A stretch of DNA of 64,000 nucleotides, taken from contig JAKOUW010000202.1 in the NCBI GenBank assembly GCA_029782365.1, positions 62,001 through 126,000 of the forward strand. Reading direction: 5' to 3'. The translations under genes were made by a program, and so were the position numbers. This document shows positions 61,934-64,000 of the stretch, in pieces. The notes under the pieces were generated by a model. That model did no database searches. It saw nothing but the letters and a program-made list of their open reading frames with translations, and was not told the DNA's origin. Each line of letters starts with the position of its first letter. Positions within the stretch are counted from its first letter, which is position 1. Origin of the DNA: Chloroflexota bacterium. Lineage in GTDB: Bacteria; Chloroflexota; Anaerolineae; Anaerolineales; UBA4823.

Positions 61934-62553
61934 GGCGTTCTCCTTTCTGTTTTGGCTAACCACAGGCAGATTTGGGCCGGCTGCAAAGTGTGGTCGATAG
62001 CATTTGTCAGCCACCCGGTCAGAGTTTCAACCTCGGTCTCACTCCTGGCCGCGGCGGCAAATTCCGCCAGCGCCCGCTCGACGTTATATTTTTGGCGGTA
62101 GAAGCGCCGGTCGATAAACTCCTGGATGCGCCGGCGCAGCGGGTTAAACAGGGCGGTGATCAGCAGGGTAGAGAGCGCCACTGTAGTGGTGAATTGCTGT
62201 TCGCCCAGCGAAGTGAACAGGCTTTGCATCCGCGTCACCCCATCGAAATAAACCAGCGCCACCAAGCCGATCGGCAAATAAACTCTGGCATCAATAACCC
62301 GCCATGCACGTGGTATAGAGGTGTACATTTCCTCAGTCATGCCGCCAGCCTGAATGCTGGCCAAATCCGGAGGCGTGAACTGCTGGCGGTCACGGCAGTC
62401 TTGCAAAGATGCTGCGCAAATGACATGCGCATCCTGGTAAAACAAAACCAGGCTCCAGGCAAATTTAACGGCCCACAGCACGGCCAGGATGATCAAAAAG
62501 CCTTGGGCAATTTGAATCCGGGCAGGTGTTGCGAAAGGAGCAGCCTGTTTCAT
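61930..62553 (-). CDS. Kinase-less membrane sensor paralogue 5, internally deleted
   Basis: 207 residues, about half the length of its neighbours, frame intact. TM1 and a two-cysteine ectodomain (HVICAASLQDCRDRQ) resemble paralogue 2. The sequence then jumps to VYLPIGLVALVYFDGVTRMQ, which matches the family module only from GLLALVYFGG onward: about five membrane segments and RRTLVYS are missing. The end (FNPLRRRIQEFIDRRFYRQKY, ICLWL) is normal. Start at the second ATG (62553), because the first (62559) lies flush against the -10 box. First gene of the operon. Confidence 0.8.
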   Translation of the reverse strand: MKQAAPFATPARIQIAQGFLIILAVLWAVKFAWSLVLFYQDAHVICAASLQDCRDRQQFTPPDLASIQAGGMTEEMYTSIPRAWRVIDARVYLPIGLVALVYFDGVTRMQSLFTSLGEQQFTTTVALSTLLITALFNPLRRRIQEFIDRRFYRQKYNVERALAEFAAAARSETEVETLTGWLTNAIDHTLQPAQICLWLAKTERRTP

Positions 62554-62559
62554 ACCCAT

Positions 62560-62604
62560 GTTATATCAGCCGGGCGTCCGCTGTTTGTTACGAACAGCGT
62601 TACG
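62560..62604 (-). promoter_or_regulatory. Promoter of the sensor operon with CGTAAC direct repeats
   Basis: Minus strand: CGTAAC (62599-62604), six bases, CGTAAC (62587-62592), 21 bases, TATAAC (62560-62565). Spacings are identical to the phosphatase operon promoter at 55079-55123. The start codon at 62553 follows six bases later, so the mRNA may be leaderless. Confidence 0.55.
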
Positions 62605-62612
62605 GGCCAGCT

Positions 62613-63074
62613 TCAGGGCTGGCGAGCCAGGGCATGCGCCGTTAATATCAGGTCCATCGCATCGCACACGCCGGCGATCTTGACAAAAGCCAGGCGGTTG
62701 TCTTTCAAGGCCCAGTTGAAGCGCCCAATCGCTTGATCACAGCCGCAGTTGGTGCACACCGATTTGACATACACCTCAATCTGATCGCCCTTGACAGTGA
62801 AATCTCCTGCGGCCATGAATTGGCCGTCTTTTTCGGCGTTAAACTTGCCCGCATCAGTGAATTTGATTGCCCAATTCCCTTTATTGTTGGAGTACCCGGG
62901 ATCCAGCGAAGTTATTCTTGCCAGGTCATCCGAAGAGATGGTGGTTGCATAATTTCCAGCCAGCAGTTGCGCTCCTTGGGTTGGATTGAGGGTCGGCTCA
63001 GCCGGCGCCGAACTGCACCCCGTCAGGATACCAAGCGCTAGGATAACCGAAAGAAAGATATGTGTGAGTTTCAT
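62613..63074 (-). CDS. Small lipoprotein
   Basis: 153 residues. Lipobox LTGC (cysteine at residue 20) after a hydrophobic signal sequence, then a Pro/Thr linker and a compact domain with GNYATTISSDDLARI, GNWAIKFTDAGKFNAEKDG and a cluster CTNCGC followed by a further Cys near the end (GVCDAMDL). It lies 22 bases after the partial sensor gene and before the next sensor's promoter, so it is cotranscribed with the former. AGGAGG precedes the ATG. Possibly a ligand-binding accessory of the sensors. No family recognised. Confidence 0.8.
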   Translation of the reverse strand: MKLTHIFLSVILALGILTGCSSAPAEPTLNPTQGAQLLAGNYATTISSDDLARITSLDPGYSNNKGNWAIKFTDAGKFNAEKDGQFMAAGDFTVKGDQIEVYVKSVCTNCGCDQAIGRFNWALKDNRLAFVKIAGVCDAMDLILTAHALARQP

Positions 63075-63096
63075 GTAATCCTCCTGAGGAATAGGT

Positions 63097-64000
63097 TTAA
63101 TCCCTCGTAGTATTGGCCGGGAACAGCCAGATATTTAATCGAACCGGTTGCAAATTTTCCTGTGCCACCTGCGCCAACTTGCTCTGCAGCGCTTCCAGGT
63201 CGGTCTCGCTGCGCGCTGCGGCGGCGAACTCTGCCAGCGCCTTTTCAGCGTCGTATTTCTGCCGATAAAAGCTCCGGTCGATGAAATCCTGAATGCGCTG
63301 GCGCAGCGGACTGAACAGGGCGGCAATCAACAGCGTGGAGAGCACCAGGGCAGCCGGCGACTGCTGACCACTCAGCGAGGTGAACAGGCTCTGCAGCAGC
63401 GTCACCGCGCCGAAATACACCAGCGCCAGCAGCCCAGTCAGGGCCGAATAAACCAGCGTGCGCTGGATGAGCAGGTCGATATCCCACAGCCGGTAGCGCA
63501 GGATGGCAAAGCCGATCGAAAGTGGGAAGCCGATCAGCAGTAGAGAAGAGAATTGGATAAAGACCGCGATCCAAAAGGCATAGGGTTGGTCGCTCTCGGT
63601 TACCTCAGGGAAGACCACACTGAGCGTGCCAATCGCCAGGAAACTGACCAGGAGCAGAATTGATAAAAATACCCATTTGATTTGCTGGCGCTCAACGGCG
63701 CCGGAAACTCGCCAGCGGTAAGCCTGGCTAAAAATGGCAAGAATGATCGGGATGAACATCAGGGCTGCCAGCCAGGGCGGCGGCGATTGTCCCTGGTAAA
63801 AGAAAACATCTATGATAAATCCGACGATCAACAAGCCAGCAAACCAGCGCGCCCAAACTGGAGAGAACTTCCCATTCGGAAAAAGGTAAAAAACGACAAA
63901 CCAGCTCATCCAGGTAAGCACACTGGTGTACTGTAAAAACCCAAGCCCTGGAAAGATAAACTGCAAAATAAATACCTGGTTGGATGTCAGTGTGCCGTAC
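63097..64000 (-). CDS. Kinase-less membrane sensor paralogue 6 (5' end outside window)
   Basis: At least 300 residues, frame open to the right edge, so the N-terminus is missing. About five membrane segments, then RLWDIDLLIQRTLVYSALTG, FGAVTLLQSLFTSLSG, SPAALVLSTLLIAALF, LRQRIQDFIDRSFYRQKY and a C-terminal helix with NLQPVRLNIWLF. It reads like its paralogues, except RQR and RSF in place of RRR and RRF. Upstream residues (YGTLTSNQVFIL) match the TM-loop region of paralogue 2, supporting a start beyond the window. Confidence 0.82.
   Translation of the reverse strand, partial: YGTLTSNQVFILQFIFPGLGFLQYTSVLTWMSWFVVFYLFPNGKFSPVWARWFAGLLIVGFIIDVFFYQGQSPPPWLAALMFIPIILAIFSQAYRWRVSGAVERQQIKWVFLSILLLVSFLAIGTLSVVFPEVTESDQPYAFWIAVFIQFSSLLLIGFPLSIGFAILRYRLWDIDLLIQRTLVYSALTGLLALVYFGAVTLLQSLFTSLSGQQSPAALVLSTLLIAALFSPLRQRIQDFIDRSFYRQKYDAEKALAEFAAAARSETDLEALQSKLAQVAQENLQPVRLNIWLFPANTTRD

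Noticed and set aside
62554..62559. First ATG of sensor paralogue 5 as start codon
   Set aside because: It directly abuts the TATAAC -10 box, so it would lie upstream of the transcript start. The next ATG at 62553 fits.
1..64000. tRNA, rRNA, CRISPR array, IS element or phage gene
   Set aside because: No cloverleaf, regularly spaced repeat, transposase or integrase pattern was found on either strand.

Overview
The window looks like chromosomal DNA of a Chloroflexota bacterium, probably class Anaerolineae. This is inferred from style, not from a marker gene. It has moderately high GC, many predicted membrane sensors with the RRTLVYS / FIDRRFYRQKY module typical of that phylum, an alpha-glucan phosphorylase with the DUF3417 N-terminus, a fused LutB-LutC, a bi-domain oxidoreductase with a heparinase-type protein, and a cohesin/dockerin cluster. 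I found no rRNA, tRNA, CRISPR array, insertion sequence or phage gene. Coding density is high and almost all reading frames are intact.

Layout. 0-13 kb is mostly housekeeping: DMT exporter, alr, a VIT/VWA surface protein, a TSUP permease, DUF4332, prfA-prmC-ydcF-coaBC (CoaBC carries an extra DUF952 domain), a divergent VOC/MarR pair with a palindromic operator, a NifX-type protein and a membrane cupredoxin. 13.3-19.5 kb holds lutA with fused lutBC, alpha-glucan phosphorylase and an M29 aminopeptidase. 19.7-23.4 kb is the most striking accessory locus: two membrane-anchored cohesin proteins and a secreted protein with both a cohesin and a dockerin, behind a cyclic-di-GMP-I riboswitch with a terminator-like expression platform. 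A 32-codon membrane peptide gene and an atypical histidine kinase/response regulator pair follow on the same strand. 27.3-36.5 kb has rpsT, an exopolysaccharide-type cluster (bi-domain oxidoreductase, heparinase, GT4, MFS), an SGNH hydrolase and a sortase. 36.6-50.3 kb has a CbpA-type DnaJ, a bacterial eRF1-like protein, a large pseudo-cyclase/AAA/TPR regulator, two nucleotidyltransferase-like proteins, a ComEC homologue with a degenerate nuclease domain, a methyltransferase, an epimerase, an M48 protease and an MBL hydrolase.

50.5-64 kb is a signalling region on the minus strand. One operon encodes a SpoIIE-type phosphatase fused to an RsbW-like kinase, two STAS antagonists, a DUF1990-like protein and a phytoene-desaturase-like oxidoreductase. 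Upstream lies an array of six paralogous kinase-less membrane sensors (one internally deleted, one cut by the window edge) with a small lipoprotein. The phosphatase operon and the main sensor operon have the same promoter design: two CGTAAC half-sites 12 bp apart, then exactly 21 bp, then a TATAAC/TATACT -10 box. This suggests one unknown activator controls both, so the two operons may form one signalling system.

A recurring feature is a -10 box (TATAAT or TAAAAT) ending 6-9 bases before the start codon with no Shine-Dalgarno. It is seen at alr, prfA, coaBC, marR, lutA, sortase, a small membrane protein gene and one sensor gene, and implies leaderless transcripts.
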